A stretch of DNA of 5,092 nucleotides, taken from an uncultured Eubacteriales bacterium (lineage in GTDB: Bacteria > Bacillota > Clostridia > Oscillospirales > Acutalibacteraceae). The position numbers and the translations under genes were made by a program. Each line of letters opens with the position of its first letter. Within the stretch, counting starts at the first letter, position 1. A model generated the notes under the pieces. The model was not told where the DNA came from and searched no databases. It was given only the letters and a program-made list of their open reading frames with translations. The stretch covers positions 1-5,092 of the forward strand of contig CABQAC010000157.1 in NCBI GenBank assembly GCA_902462035.1, given 5' to 3'. Shown here piece after piece: positions 1 through 4,663 of the stretch.

Positions 1-11
1 CTGGGGGCGCT

Positions 12-908
12 ATGACGGGCGCGACAAGTGCGGAGGAGCGAAGCGCCGTAGGCGTGAGCGGCTTGGCCCTACTTGATATAGGGGACATTATTCCGTCAAA
101 AATTATGCAATGGTTGTTGACGCGCGAGGAGTGTTGTTATAACGGGAGGCGGAAGTTTTATCCTTCGCCGGATGGGGATATTCTTCAAGAAACCATGGTT
201 TGCAGCAAGCCTATTTTTAACCCGGATGGCCTGGAACTTGTGCGGGGGGTGCGAAAGCCCTCCCGCATTACCGAGGATGTGCGCGAAATTTGGGCGGCGG
301 AGGAAGGTAGCTTAGCCGCTTTTGAGCGCTGGGAGGCCGAGCAGGCGGAAAACAAAGCCCGGGCGGTACGGCGGGCACGGCAGCGTGTGTTCGATCTGGC
401 TGCCTGCAATCAGTTTGACCTTTTTATTACACTGACCCTTGCCGCTTCTGCGATTGATCGCTACGATTACAAGGCCGCTGTCAAACGGCTTGGGCAGTGG
501 CTGGACAATCGCGTGCGGCGCCGGGGGCTGCGGTATGTGATTGTCCCGGAACTTCACAAAGATGGCGCGGTGCATTTTCATGGCCTGATCAACAGCAGCG
601 CGGTAAAATTGGTGGATAGCGGTCACCAGTACAAGGACGGCAGGACAATCTTTAACCTGCCCGAATGGCATTTGGGCTTTACAACTGCTGTTCATCTGAC
701 CGGCAGCTATATGGCGGTGTGTGGCTATATTTCTAAGTACATAACAAAGCAGGGCGGCGCTGTGGGGGGCCGCTACTATTTGAGCGGCGGGACCCTTGCC
801 GCGCCACGCTTTGAGTATTTTAATGCTGACTTCCAGCAAGCACCGGGCGATGAATTTGAAACAAACGGCGGTTTATCTTTTAAGGTTGTGGGAAATAATC
901 ACAGGTAA
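12..908 (+). CDS. HUH-family rolling-circle replication initiator (Rep) of a mobile element
   Basis: Likely nicks one strand at an origin and stays covalently attached through a tyrosine, starting rolling-circle replication. Visible motifs, numbered from the ATG at 12, are motif I FITLTL at 138-143, a conserved PE at 179-180, the metal-binding H-F-H at 188-190, and a tandem tyrosine motif YISKYITK at 239-246 (Y239 and Y243, each followed by xxK). Two tyrosines three residues apart on one helix are the layout of phiX174 gene A and microvirus-like Reps. The protein most resembles the REP_ORF2/G2P type found in small Firmicute elements. Residues 100-130 are highly charged and probably helical. 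No helicase domain is present, so a host helicase is presumably recruited. The start is uncertain: the frame is open to the window edge, ATG 12 has only a poor ribosome binding site, and GTG 54 or ATG 105 are alternatives. The recombinase follows 103 bases later on the same strand. The function class is firm; the exact family is from memory. Confidence 0.85.
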   Translation: MTGATSAEERSAVGVSGLALLDIGDIIPSKIMQWLLTREECCYNGRRKFYPSPDGDILQETMVCSKPIFNPDGLELVRGVRKPSRITEDVREIWAAEEGSLAAFERWEAEQAENKARAVRRARQRVFDLAACNQFDLFITLTLAASAIDRYDYKAAVKRLGQWLDNRVRRRGLRYVIVPELHKDGAVHFHGLINSSAVKLVDSGHQYKDGRTIFNLPEWHLGFTTAVHLTGSYMAVCGYISKYITKQGGAVGGRYYLSGGTLAAPRFEYFNADFQQAPGDEFETNGGLSFKVVGNNHR

Positions 909-958
909 ATTTTGCCGCATCTTCGGCCGAATTACGTCTGTTTTTGTCGATTTGGATT

Positions 959-992
959 TGTCAGTTGTCATTTTCAGGTTTGTTAACTGACA
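959..992 (+). repeat. 8-bp inverted repeat just upstream of the recombinase ribosome binding site
   Basis: TGTCAGTT at 959-966 is the perfect reverse complement of AACTGACA at 985-992, with 18 bases between them. The right arm ends four bases before the recombinase Shine-Dalgarno. It could be an mRNA hairpin that affects translation of the recombinase or a binding site for a regulator. No strong promoter is visible in the gap between rep and the recombinase, so the two genes may share a transcript. Confidence 0.5.
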
Positions 993-996
993 GGGG

Positions 997-1007
997 AAAG
1001 GAGGTGA
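997..1007 (+). promoter_or_regulatory. Strong ribosome binding site that fixes the GTG start of the recombinase
   Basis: AAAGGAGGTGA is a near-perfect complement to the 16S rRNA 3' end. The AGGAGG core ends at 1004, seven bases before GTG 1012, which supports this non-ATG start. Confidence 0.85.
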
Positions 1008-1011
1008 AAAG

Positions 1012-1554
1012 GTGCGCACCGACTACATAAACCGCGATTGTATGGGGCTGTTACTCACGGCATTAATGCCGCAAAACCGCCTTGCTTTGGAGGTCTCGAT
1101 GGCTACTGGGCTGCGCATTGACGATGTGCTGGCTTTGAAGTCAGCACATCTTTCCCAAAGAATGACAATTCGAGAGCAGAAAACGGGGAAGAATCGTCGG
1201 GTATATTTTCCGTTGAGCTTGTATCATCAAATGCTTAGCTTTGCTGGACGATTCTTTGTCTTTGAAGGACGGAACGATTCCCGCAAGCACAGAACCCGAC
1301 AAGCTGTTTTTAAGGACTTGAAGCGAGTTTCGCGCCTGTATCGGCTGGATGGCCGCAGGCTTGCGGAAAACATCGCGCCGCACACCGCTCGGAAAATTTA
1401 CGCCGTGGAGCAGTACCGCAAAGGAAAATCCCTGCAAAAGGTGCAGCGGCTTTTGAATCACAGTTCGGAAGCCGTCACGCTGTTGTACGCCATGGCGGAC
1501 GATTTGACGGCGGCTAGGCTAAAAGCGCGTAAAACTGAATTGGTGAAAAAATAA
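1012..1554 (+). CDS. Minimal tyrosine recombinase/integrase (catalytic domain only)
   Basis: Site-specific DNA strand-exchange enzyme of the phage integrase/XerCD superfamily, probably the integrase/excisionase of the element. All expected active-site residues can be placed in the 180 aa: Arg35 in ATGLRIDDVL, Lys57 in the beta-hairpin EQKTGKNRR, His124-x-x-Arg127 in APHTARKIYA, His150 in LLNHSS, and nucleophile Tyr159 in VTLLYAMAD. Typical integrases are about 300-400 aa with an N-terminal SAM-like core-binding domain and often an arm-binding domain. Here only about 20 residues precede the catalytic fold, so both are missing. The strong Shine-Dalgarno at 997-1007 shows that the short form is the designed start and not a fragment cut by a frameshift. 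It follows rep by 103 bases, and its TAA lies within the terminator stem. A resolvase-like role in element multimer resolution is an alternative to integration. Confidence 0.88.
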   Translation: MRTDYINRDCMGLLLTALMPQNRLALEVSMATGLRIDDVLALKSAHLSQRMTIREQKTGKNRRVYFPLSLYHQMLSFAGRFFVFEGRNDSRKHRTRQAVFKDLKRVSRLYRLDGRRLAENIAPHTARKIYAVEQYRKGKSLQKVQRLLNHSSEAVTLLYAMADDLTAARLKARKTELVKK

Positions 1555-1594
1555 CACAAAAGCAGACCTTGTTACAGGTCTGCTTTTGTGTTAT
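1551..1594 (+). terminator. Perfect 19-bp intrinsic terminator overlapping the recombinase stop codon
   Basis: The arm at 1551-1569 (AGCAGACCT at its inner end) is the exact reverse complement of 1576-1594 (AGGTCTGC at its inner end), with a six-base loop TGTTAC. GC-rich pairs AGCAGACC/GGTCTGCT lie next to the loop and are followed by TTTTGTGTT. The stem is flanked by A-runs on one side and T-runs on the other, so it should terminate transcription in both directions. The TAA stop (1552-1554) forms part of the left arm. Confidence 0.9.
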
Positions 1595-1610
1595 GCTGGT
1601 AATTGATGGA

Positions 1611-1656
1611 TGGTATATGAGATGCGAGCGCTACCTTTGCCACGCTCATTATACCA
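1611..1656 (+). repeat. Imperfect inverted repeat in the non-coding tail of the element
   Basis: TGGTATA at 1611-1617 pairs with TATACCA at 1650-1656, and inside it GAGCG at 1626-1630 pairs with CGCTC at 1643-1647 around a 12-base loop, with unequal internal loops. The right arm context ATTATACCA resembles the ATTATACAA arm of the palindrome at 1786-1813. It could be an RNA fold, an origin hairpin or a protein-binding site. Confidence 0.4.
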
Positions 1657-1663
1657 TTTGTTG

Positions 1664-1680
1664 TGGTTGCTTGTCAACCA
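1664..1680 (+). repeat. Short perfect hairpin TGGTTG/CAACCA
   Basis: TGGTTG (1664-1669) and CAACCA (1675-1680) form a six-base-pair stem with a five-base loop CTTGT, 16 bases upstream of a strong Shine-Dalgarno. No convincing sigma-A promoter with proper spacing was found here. It is recorded because the segment between the recombinase and the dif-like site is otherwise non-coding. Confidence 0.35.
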
Positions 1681-1716
1681 ATAACTATATGCTGTGTAAG
1701 GAGGTTTCGGAAAGCC

Positions 1717-1761
1717 ATGGCGGCTATGATCAGCTCGCGCAAAACGCTTAATTTTGTTTAA
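1717..1761 (+). CDS. Possible 14-codon peptide with a strong ribosome binding site
   Basis: TAAGGAGGT at 1697-1704 is a textbook Shine-Dalgarno, 12 bases before ATG 1717. The frame encodes MAAMISSRKTLNFV and stops at TAA 1759-1761. A second in-frame ATG lies at 1726. The peptide has no recognisable family. It could be a leader peptide, a tiny element-encoded protein, or the broken 5' end of a gene interrupted at the element boundary; in an excised circle the sequence beyond the junction would differ, but the stop comes before the putative crossover site. The low confidence reflects the length. Confidence 0.3.
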   Translation: MAAMISSRKTLNFV

Positions 1762-1762
1762 T
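1751..1762 (+). repeat. Extra half-site matching the dif-like palindrome (11 of 12 bases)
   Basis: ATTTTGTTTAAT here differs at one position from ATTTTGTATAAT at 1802-1813, in the same orientation and 51 bases away. It could be an accessory binding site for the recombinase or a regulator. AT-richness raises the chance of coincidence. Confidence 0.45.
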
Positions 1763-1789
1763 TAGTTTAGGGCTTGCCCCTTCTAATTA
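1759..1789 (+). repeat. Hairpin between the half-sites
   Basis: The outer stem TAATTAG (1759-1765) pairs with CTAATTA (1783-1789). Inside it AGGG (1769-1772) pairs with CCCT (1778-1781) around loop CTTGC. The outer arm overlaps both the extra half-site and the left arm of the dif-like palindrome, so the DNA or RNA fold would compete with protein binding there. It lacks a terminator-style T-run directly after the GC stem. Confidence 0.45.
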
Positions 1790-1813
1790 TACAAAATTTT
1801 TATTTTGTATAAT
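1786..1813 (+). other. 28-bp dif/Xer-like palindromic site, candidate attachment or crossover site
   Basis: ATTATACAAAA (1786-1796) and TTTTGTATAAT (1803-1813) are perfect 11-bp inverted arms separated by a six-base centre TTTTTA (1797-1802). This 11-6-11 layout is that of XerC/XerD dif sites. The right arm matches the E. coli XerD arm TTATGTTAAAT at eight of 11 positions. The site lies 232 bases after the recombinase gene, at the switch from element genes to chromosomal genes. The symmetry is directly visible; the att role is inferred. An operator or a simple AT-rich hairpin are alternatives. Confidence 0.45.
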
Positions 1814-1815
1814 CC

Positions 1816-1965
1816 TCACATTTTGCACAAACAGAGTATTTCCCGGCTTAACTGCCGGTACGTGTCATATCTCACATACGCCACCAGCAGCGCTATGATC
1901 TCATCCTGCTCCGGTATCATCCAGAAATTGTTTCGCGCCTGGATAAATTCATTATGATACCGCAC
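1816..1965 (-). CDS. Possible small protein or gene remnant, 49 codons, unknown function
   Basis: A minus-strand frame from GTG 1965 to TGA 1816 encodes a well-composed sequence, including NNFWMIPEQDEIIALLVAYV and RYDTYRQLSREILCLCKM. It has alternating hydrophobic and charged residues, as in two short amphipathic helices. I do not recognise the family. It lies downstream of the carboxypeptidase terminator, has no clear Shine-Dalgarno before the GTG (only CGGGAT), and ends two bases short of the dif-like palindrome. The frame stays open upstream through the terminator into the 3' end of the carboxypeptidase gene, where its lysine/arginine-rich reading is just the A-rich terminator. It may therefore be the surviving 3' end of a gene truncated by a past insertion or deletion. 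It could also be an overlooked small protein, or spurious. Confidence 0.33.
   Translation of the reverse strand: MRYHNEFIQARNNFWMIPEQDEIIALLVAYVRYDTYRQLSREILCLCKM
1912..1962. repeat. 9-bp perfect inverted repeat with an inner 6-bp stem
   Basis: CGGTATCAT (1912-1920) is the reverse complement of ATGATACCG (1954-1962). Inside it ATCCAG (1919-1924) pairs with CTGGAT (1939-1944). The two stems can be stacked with a one-sided bulge. It lies inside the small minus-strand frame, so it may be a chance by-product of coding or a structured RNA downstream of the carboxypeptidase gene. Confidence 0.4.
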
Positions 1966-1981
1966 ATCCCGGTACAGCAAA

Positions 1982-2007
1982 AACCGCCTCGGTTTCCCGT
2001 GGCGGTT
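1982..2007 (-). terminator. Bidirectional intrinsic terminator of the carboxypeptidase gene
   Basis: AACCGCC (1982-1988) pairs with GGCGGTT (2001-2007), then a single T-T mismatch, then CGG/CCG around a four-base loop TTTC (10 bp in total). Read on the minus strand the stem is followed by TTTTTG; on the plus strand it is followed by a six-T run at 2009-2014. It can therefore stop transcripts from the carboxypeptidase gene and from the element side. It starts 29 bases past the minus-strand stop codon. Confidence 0.9.
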
Positions 2008-2036
2008 CTTTTTTCTTTTCTGCTTCTTTTTACGGT

Positions 2037-3482
2037 TTACGATGCCGCTTTTAAAATCAGCGGAATTTGAATCGAAAGCTCTTTGGCTTGATTGGCCACT
2101 GTCAAATAGCCAATATTCTTTTCTTCTCCCGGATCGAACTGGGATACTGCCTGCGAAAAATCGTCATATAGCGTAACTGTCTGCTGAAACGATTTGTCGG
2201 ATATAAAAATCGGTGTGGAACCGTTGGTCAGACGCAGTTCGGTCTGTTCCAAATAAGCGAAACCACGCTCTGCAACAACCTGTGCGTTTTGCGGAATCGC
2301 CTTTCGAACCCCCTCCGGTAAAACGGACGATAAATCGCTTCCCGCTGTTACAACCGGCGTTTTTTCCCGTGCCGCCGTCAAGCGGCCCGCTTCCTCCAAA
2401 ACAGCGCTCATATAAGCGGCGCGTTTGTAGATTCCCCTGCCGTTTTCGTACGGGATGCCCGCAATAACCGCAACCAATTCTACCCCGTCCTTGGTAACGG
2501 CCGTGCAAACCAGGCTGTAACCGCCGCCCACCGTTGAACCTGTTTTTGAGCCATTGATTTGAATAATATTTCCCGATTTAGAAAATAAACTTTCATGACC
2601 CAGCAGCTGATTGCTGTTGTGCAGGATATTCCATCCGGCCGCATTGTGCAGATTGGTGGTGGCCATGTTGTAATCCTGGCTTCCTACAATTTTCTGGTAT
2701 ATGCTGTTGCGCTGGGCGTAAGTTTCAATGCGGGCCAAATCCGACACTGTAGAAAAATGGGAGGTCGAATGAATTCCACTGGGATTGACAAAATAAGTAG
2801 TGTCGCACCCAATATCCTTGGCTTTTTGGTTCATCTGTTTGACAAACGTATTCAAATTACCATCTGCCGCCGCGTTTTGCGCAATCACATTGGCGGCATC
2901 GCAGCCGGAAGGAAGCATCATACCATATAATAGGTCCTGGAAAGAAAGCTGTTCTCCCACAAGCAAGCCGATTTTCGAAGCATCATATGACAGAATACTC
3001 AGCGCCATTTGCTGGACCGTCATCTGCGTTTTTAAATCCTGCTGCAAATCCAACGCCAATGCGGCCGTCATAATTTTTGTGGTACTGGCGGGATAAACAC
3101 GGTCCTGCGCGCCCTTTTGGAGGATAATTTCACCTGTCGCGCGATCGATAACAATGTAATTACAAGTTACCTGGTCAATGGGTAAAATTTGATCCATTCC
3201 CGCTAAACCGTGATTTTCTTCCCGCTTGGCCGTCTCTACCCCGTCAGGTATGCCGGGCGGTTCCGGTTGCTGGGTGCCGGACGAAACTGCGGGCGGCGGA
3301 TTTTGCACCGGCTGTGAAGCAGTACCTGGAGCATTCCGGTTGGCTTGCACCCGCCCCACAATCGCGCCGGCAAAAAAGATTAAAACCAACGCGAGAAGCA
3401 TGGCAATGGTGCCGAAAATATTTTTTCCCGTTCCCCTGCGCCTCCTGGAACGCTTGACATAATCAGTCCGGTATCTTCCCAT
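2037..3482 (-). CDS. Membrane-anchored D-alanyl-D-alanine carboxypeptidase (peptidase S11, DacF-like)
   Basis: A low-molecular-weight penicillin-binding protein that removes the terminal D-Ala from peptidoglycan stem pentapeptides outside the membrane. From ATG 3482 it is 481 aa. A basic N-terminus (KRSRRRRG) is followed by one membrane segment at about 23-43 (IFGTIAMLLALVLIFFAGAI) and a Pro/Gln-rich linker at about 50-80. The S11 transpeptidase-like fold follows, with SxxK as STTK at 133-136 in PASTTK, the second motif SGC at 192-194 in LPSGCDAAN, and KTG at 313-315 in GSKTGST. A beta-rich C-terminal PBP5_C-like domain covers about 385-481. The classical second motif is SxN; here Cys stands in the Asn position. 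Anchoring is N-terminal and no C-terminal amphipathic helix is seen. ATG 3482 is preferred because the longer TTG 3548 frame overlaps the promoter. TTG 3488 has slightly better spacing to the weak Shine-Dalgarno AAGGGAAG. The gene is monocistronic, with its own promoter and terminator. Confidence 0.92.
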   Translation of the reverse strand: MGRYRTDYVKRSRRRRGTGKNIFGTIAMLLALVLIFFAGAIVGRVQANRNAPGTASQPVQNPPPAVSSGTQQPEPPGIPDGVETAKREENHGLAGMDQILPIDQVTCNYIVIDRATGEIILQKGAQDRVYPASTTKIMTAALALDLQQDLKTQMTVQQMALSILSYDASKIGLLVGEQLSFQDLLYGMMLPSGCDAANVIAQNAAADGNLNTFVKQMNQKAKDIGCDTTYFVNPSGIHSTSHFSTVSDLARIETYAQRNSIYQKIVGSQDYNMATTNLHNAAGWNILHNSNQLLGHESLFSKSGNIIQINGSKTGSTVGGGYSLVCTAVTKDGVELVAVIAGIPYENGRGIYKRAAYMSAVLEEAGRLTAAREKTPVVTAGSDLSSVLPEGVRKAIPQNAQVVAERGFAYLEQTELRLTNGSTPIFISDKSFQQTVTLYDDFSQAVSQFDPGEEKNIGYLTVANQAKELSIQIPLILKAAS

Positions 3483-3519
3483 GTACAAACCACACTTCTT
3501 CCCTTTATTCTTCTGTTTT

Positions 3520-3548
3520 ATCGTAACAAAGTTGCGCTGGGATGTCAA
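3520..3548 (-). promoter_or_regulatory. Sigma-A promoter of the carboxypeptidase gene
   Basis: On the minus strand, TTGACA (3548-3543, a perfect -35) is followed by a 17-base spacer and TACGAT (3525-3520) as -10. The predicted transcript start is near 3513, giving a leader of about 30 bases to ATG 3482. This rules out the upstream TTG at 3548 as a translation start. Confidence 0.8.
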
Positions 3549-3620
3549 TCGAAAACCCCCGAAGACTTTTTCGCGAATAATATATGAAATTATCGTAAAC
3601 TCTCGGCGATTCGATTGAAC
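3546..3620. repeat. Shared 9-mer in inverted orientation at the two divergent promoters
   Basis: TTCGATTGA occurs on the plus strand at 3611-3619 and on the minus strand at 3553-3545, each time running into the -35 box of the outward-facing promoter (TTGAAC and TTGACA). The between-promoter segment holds no gene. This may be a shared regulator site, or partly a consequence of both -35 boxes starting with TTGA. Confidence 0.4.
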
Positions 3621-3643
3621 TTCGGCTTTATTTTATGTAAAAT
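3615..3643 (+). promoter_or_regulatory. Sigma-A promoter of the RING/zinc-ribbon operon
   Basis: TTGAAC (3615-3620) as -35, a 17-base spacer, and TAAAAT (3638-3643) as -10. The predicted transcript start is near 3650, leaving a leader of about 28 bases before ATG 3678. Confidence 0.75.
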
Positions 3644-3646
3644 AAA
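3627..3646 (+). promoter_or_regulatory. 20-bp dyad covering the -10 box, possible operator
   Basis: TTTATTTTA (3627-3635) and TAAAATAAA (3638-3646) are perfect inverted arms separated by TG. The dyad includes the whole -10 hexamer, where a bound repressor would block polymerase. The sequence is pure A/T apart from the central G, so chance symmetry is a real alternative. Confidence 0.4.
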
Positions 3647-3664
3647 TGTAGTATATGTTTACGC

Positions 3665-3670
3665 GGAGGA
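3665..3670 (+). promoter_or_regulatory. Ribosome binding site deciding the RING protein start
   Basis: GGAGGA ends seven bases before ATG 3678. The same frame is open upstream to TTG 3615, but that codon lies in the -35 box, so the true start is 3678. Confidence 0.85.
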
Positions 3671-3677
3671 AAACATC

Positions 3678-4634
3678 ATGTTTAAATACGAAGGCGTAAA
3701 GTGCCCGGTTTGCAGCAGTTATTTGATGGACGACGACGATATTGTCGTATGTCCCGATTGTGGTGCGCCGCACCACCGAGATTGCTGGAATTACCTAGGC
3801 CACTGTGGCTGCGAGGAGTTACATCAAAAAGGAGAAACCTGGCAGGCGCCTCAGCCGGAACGCCAAACGCACGTCCATACGGACCAGACTGGTCCATCGT
3901 CCGGCGCTTCGGTTCTCGTCTGCCCTGCTTGCCGTACCCAAAACCCGCCCAATACGCTTTTTTGTACCCACTGCGGCAATCCCCTGATGAAAACGGAGTC
4001 AAATCCATTTCAATCCCCATTTGGCAACGTTCCCGGCGGCCCTATGGGCGGTTTCGGATTTGCACCTGGTACGCCTGGCGTTGTGGACCCTTTGGGCGGT
4101 TTAAGCGCGGAAGACGACATCGACGGCATTTCCGCAAAGGACTTGGCTGCGGTGGTTGGCCAAAATTCCGCTTATTACCTTCCCCGCTTCAAAATGCTGC
4201 AAGAACATCCGGAAAAGAAAATCCCCAATTTTTCCGCCTTTATCTTCTGTGTTCCATGGCTTTTTTTCCGCCGTATGGTGCTGCCTGGCATTCTGTTTTT
4301 GCTGGCTAACGCGGCGCTGTACCTTCCCAATATACTCATGCTGGTTTTTGCGGTTCAAAATCCGGACGCGGCACAGCTGCCCTCTGGTTACATGTGGGCC
4401 AATATGCTGTGTACCCTATTGATGTGGGTGCTGCAGCTCTTGCTGTGCTTTTTTGGGAACCGCCTTTATATGCGCCATTGCCTAAAAATAGCCAAAGATT
4501 TGAAAGGCGTATCATCCTCTGACGCCGAATTTGCCGAATTGGCGCAAAAACGCGGCGGAGTCCGGCCGGCCTTTATTTACCTTTTTATTGGGCTTTACCT
4601 TGCTTCTTCACTCGCAACGTTTTTTCTTTTATAA
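3678..4634 (+). CDS. Prok-RING and zinc-ribbon protein with DUF2628-like membrane domain
   Basis: 318 aa; specific function unknown. Residues 9-45 carry a cross-brace-like zinc domain (C9, C12, C25, C28, H32/H33, C36, C43, C45) in the pattern KCPVC...VVCPDCGAPHHRDCW, matching prokaryotic RING family 1. A second zinc ribbon has C82-x2-C85 and C96-x2-C99. A Gly/Pro/Phe-rich linker (about 107-135) leads to a DPLGG motif at 137-141 and to DGISAKDLAAVVGQNSAYYLPRF at about 149-171. The rest is membrane-embedded: segments at about 187-226 (likely one or two helices), 240-260 and 298-317, with PNFSAFIFCVPWLFFRRM like the start of DUF2628 domains. The zinc domains probably face the cytoplasm and could bind a partner or nucleic acid. 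Ubiquitin-ligase activity should not be assumed. The next gene, a paralogue, begins 29 bases later. Confidence 0.85.
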   Translation: MFKYEGVKCPVCSSYLMDDDDIVVCPDCGAPHHRDCWNYLGHCGCEELHQKGETWQAPQPERQTHVHTDQTGPSSGASVLVCPACRTQNPPNTLFCTHCGNPLMKTESNPFQSPFGNVPGGPMGGFGFAPGTPGVVDPLGGLSAEDDIDGISAKDLAAVVGQNSAYYLPRFKMLQEHPEKKIPNFSAFIFCVPWLFFRRMVLPGILFLLANAALYLPNILMLVFAVQNPDAAQLPSGYMWANMLCTLLMWVLQLLLCFFGNRLYMRHCLKIAKDLKGVSSSDAEFAELAQKRGGVRPAFIYLFIGLYLASSLATFFLL

Positions 4635-4651
4635 CCGAAACGCCTTCTAAC

Positions 4652-4657
4652 AGGAGG
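4652..4657 (+). promoter_or_regulatory. Ribosome binding site of the second RING-like gene
   Basis: AGGAGG, six bases before ATG 4664. No terminator and no convincing promoter lie in the 29-base gap after the first RING gene, so the two are probably translated from one mRNA. Confidence 0.85.
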
Positions 4658-4663
4658 AATAAC

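Larger units (their letters stand above)
1..1813 (+). mobile_element. Right-hand portion of a small rep-int integrative element (boundary inferred)
   Basis: A rolling-circle Rep and a tyrosine recombinase lie in tandem next to housekeeping-type chromosomal genes. This is the minimal gene set of an integrated rolling-circle replicon or a satellite/IME-like element. The right boundary is placed at the end of the dif-like palindrome (1786-1813) because integrase genes usually lie next to an attachment site; this is inference. No tRNA gene is present to act as a target. The left end, any relaxase, and the second attachment site are not in the window. An alternative boundary is near 1980, between the small minus-strand frame and the carboxypeptidase terminator. 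Confidence 0.55.

Noticed and set aside
796..990. Plus-strand open frame overlapping the end of rep
   Set aside because: It is mostly the shifted reading of the rep 3' end and has no ribosome binding site of its own.
1664..1691. Possible promoter TTGTCA/TATATG before the 14-codon frame
   Set aside because: The spacer is only about 9 bases, and alternatives with 17-18 bases have poor -10 boxes.
1569..1751. 60-codon plus-strand open frame after the recombinase
   Set aside because: It starts inside the terminator hairpin, has no ribosome binding site, and its Cys/Tyr-rich composition does not look like a protein.
1551..1813. CRISPR-like or tandem repeat array
   Set aside because: The repeats here are a few inverted arms, not regularly spaced direct repeats with unique spacers.
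3483..3548. N-terminal extension of the carboxypeptidase from TTG 3548
   Set aside because: The codon sits in the -35 box TTGACA, so it would not be in the mRNA made from that promoter.
3615..3677. N-terminal extension of the first RING protein from TTG 3615
   Set aside because: It lies within the promoter; a strong Shine-Dalgarno sits directly before ATG 3678, which also matches the start of the paralogue.
3701..4309. Long plus-strand frame inside the first RING gene
   Set aside because: It is a frame-shifted shadow of a gene with clear zinc and membrane motifs; its composition is Arg/Pro/Cys-rich and it has no start signals.
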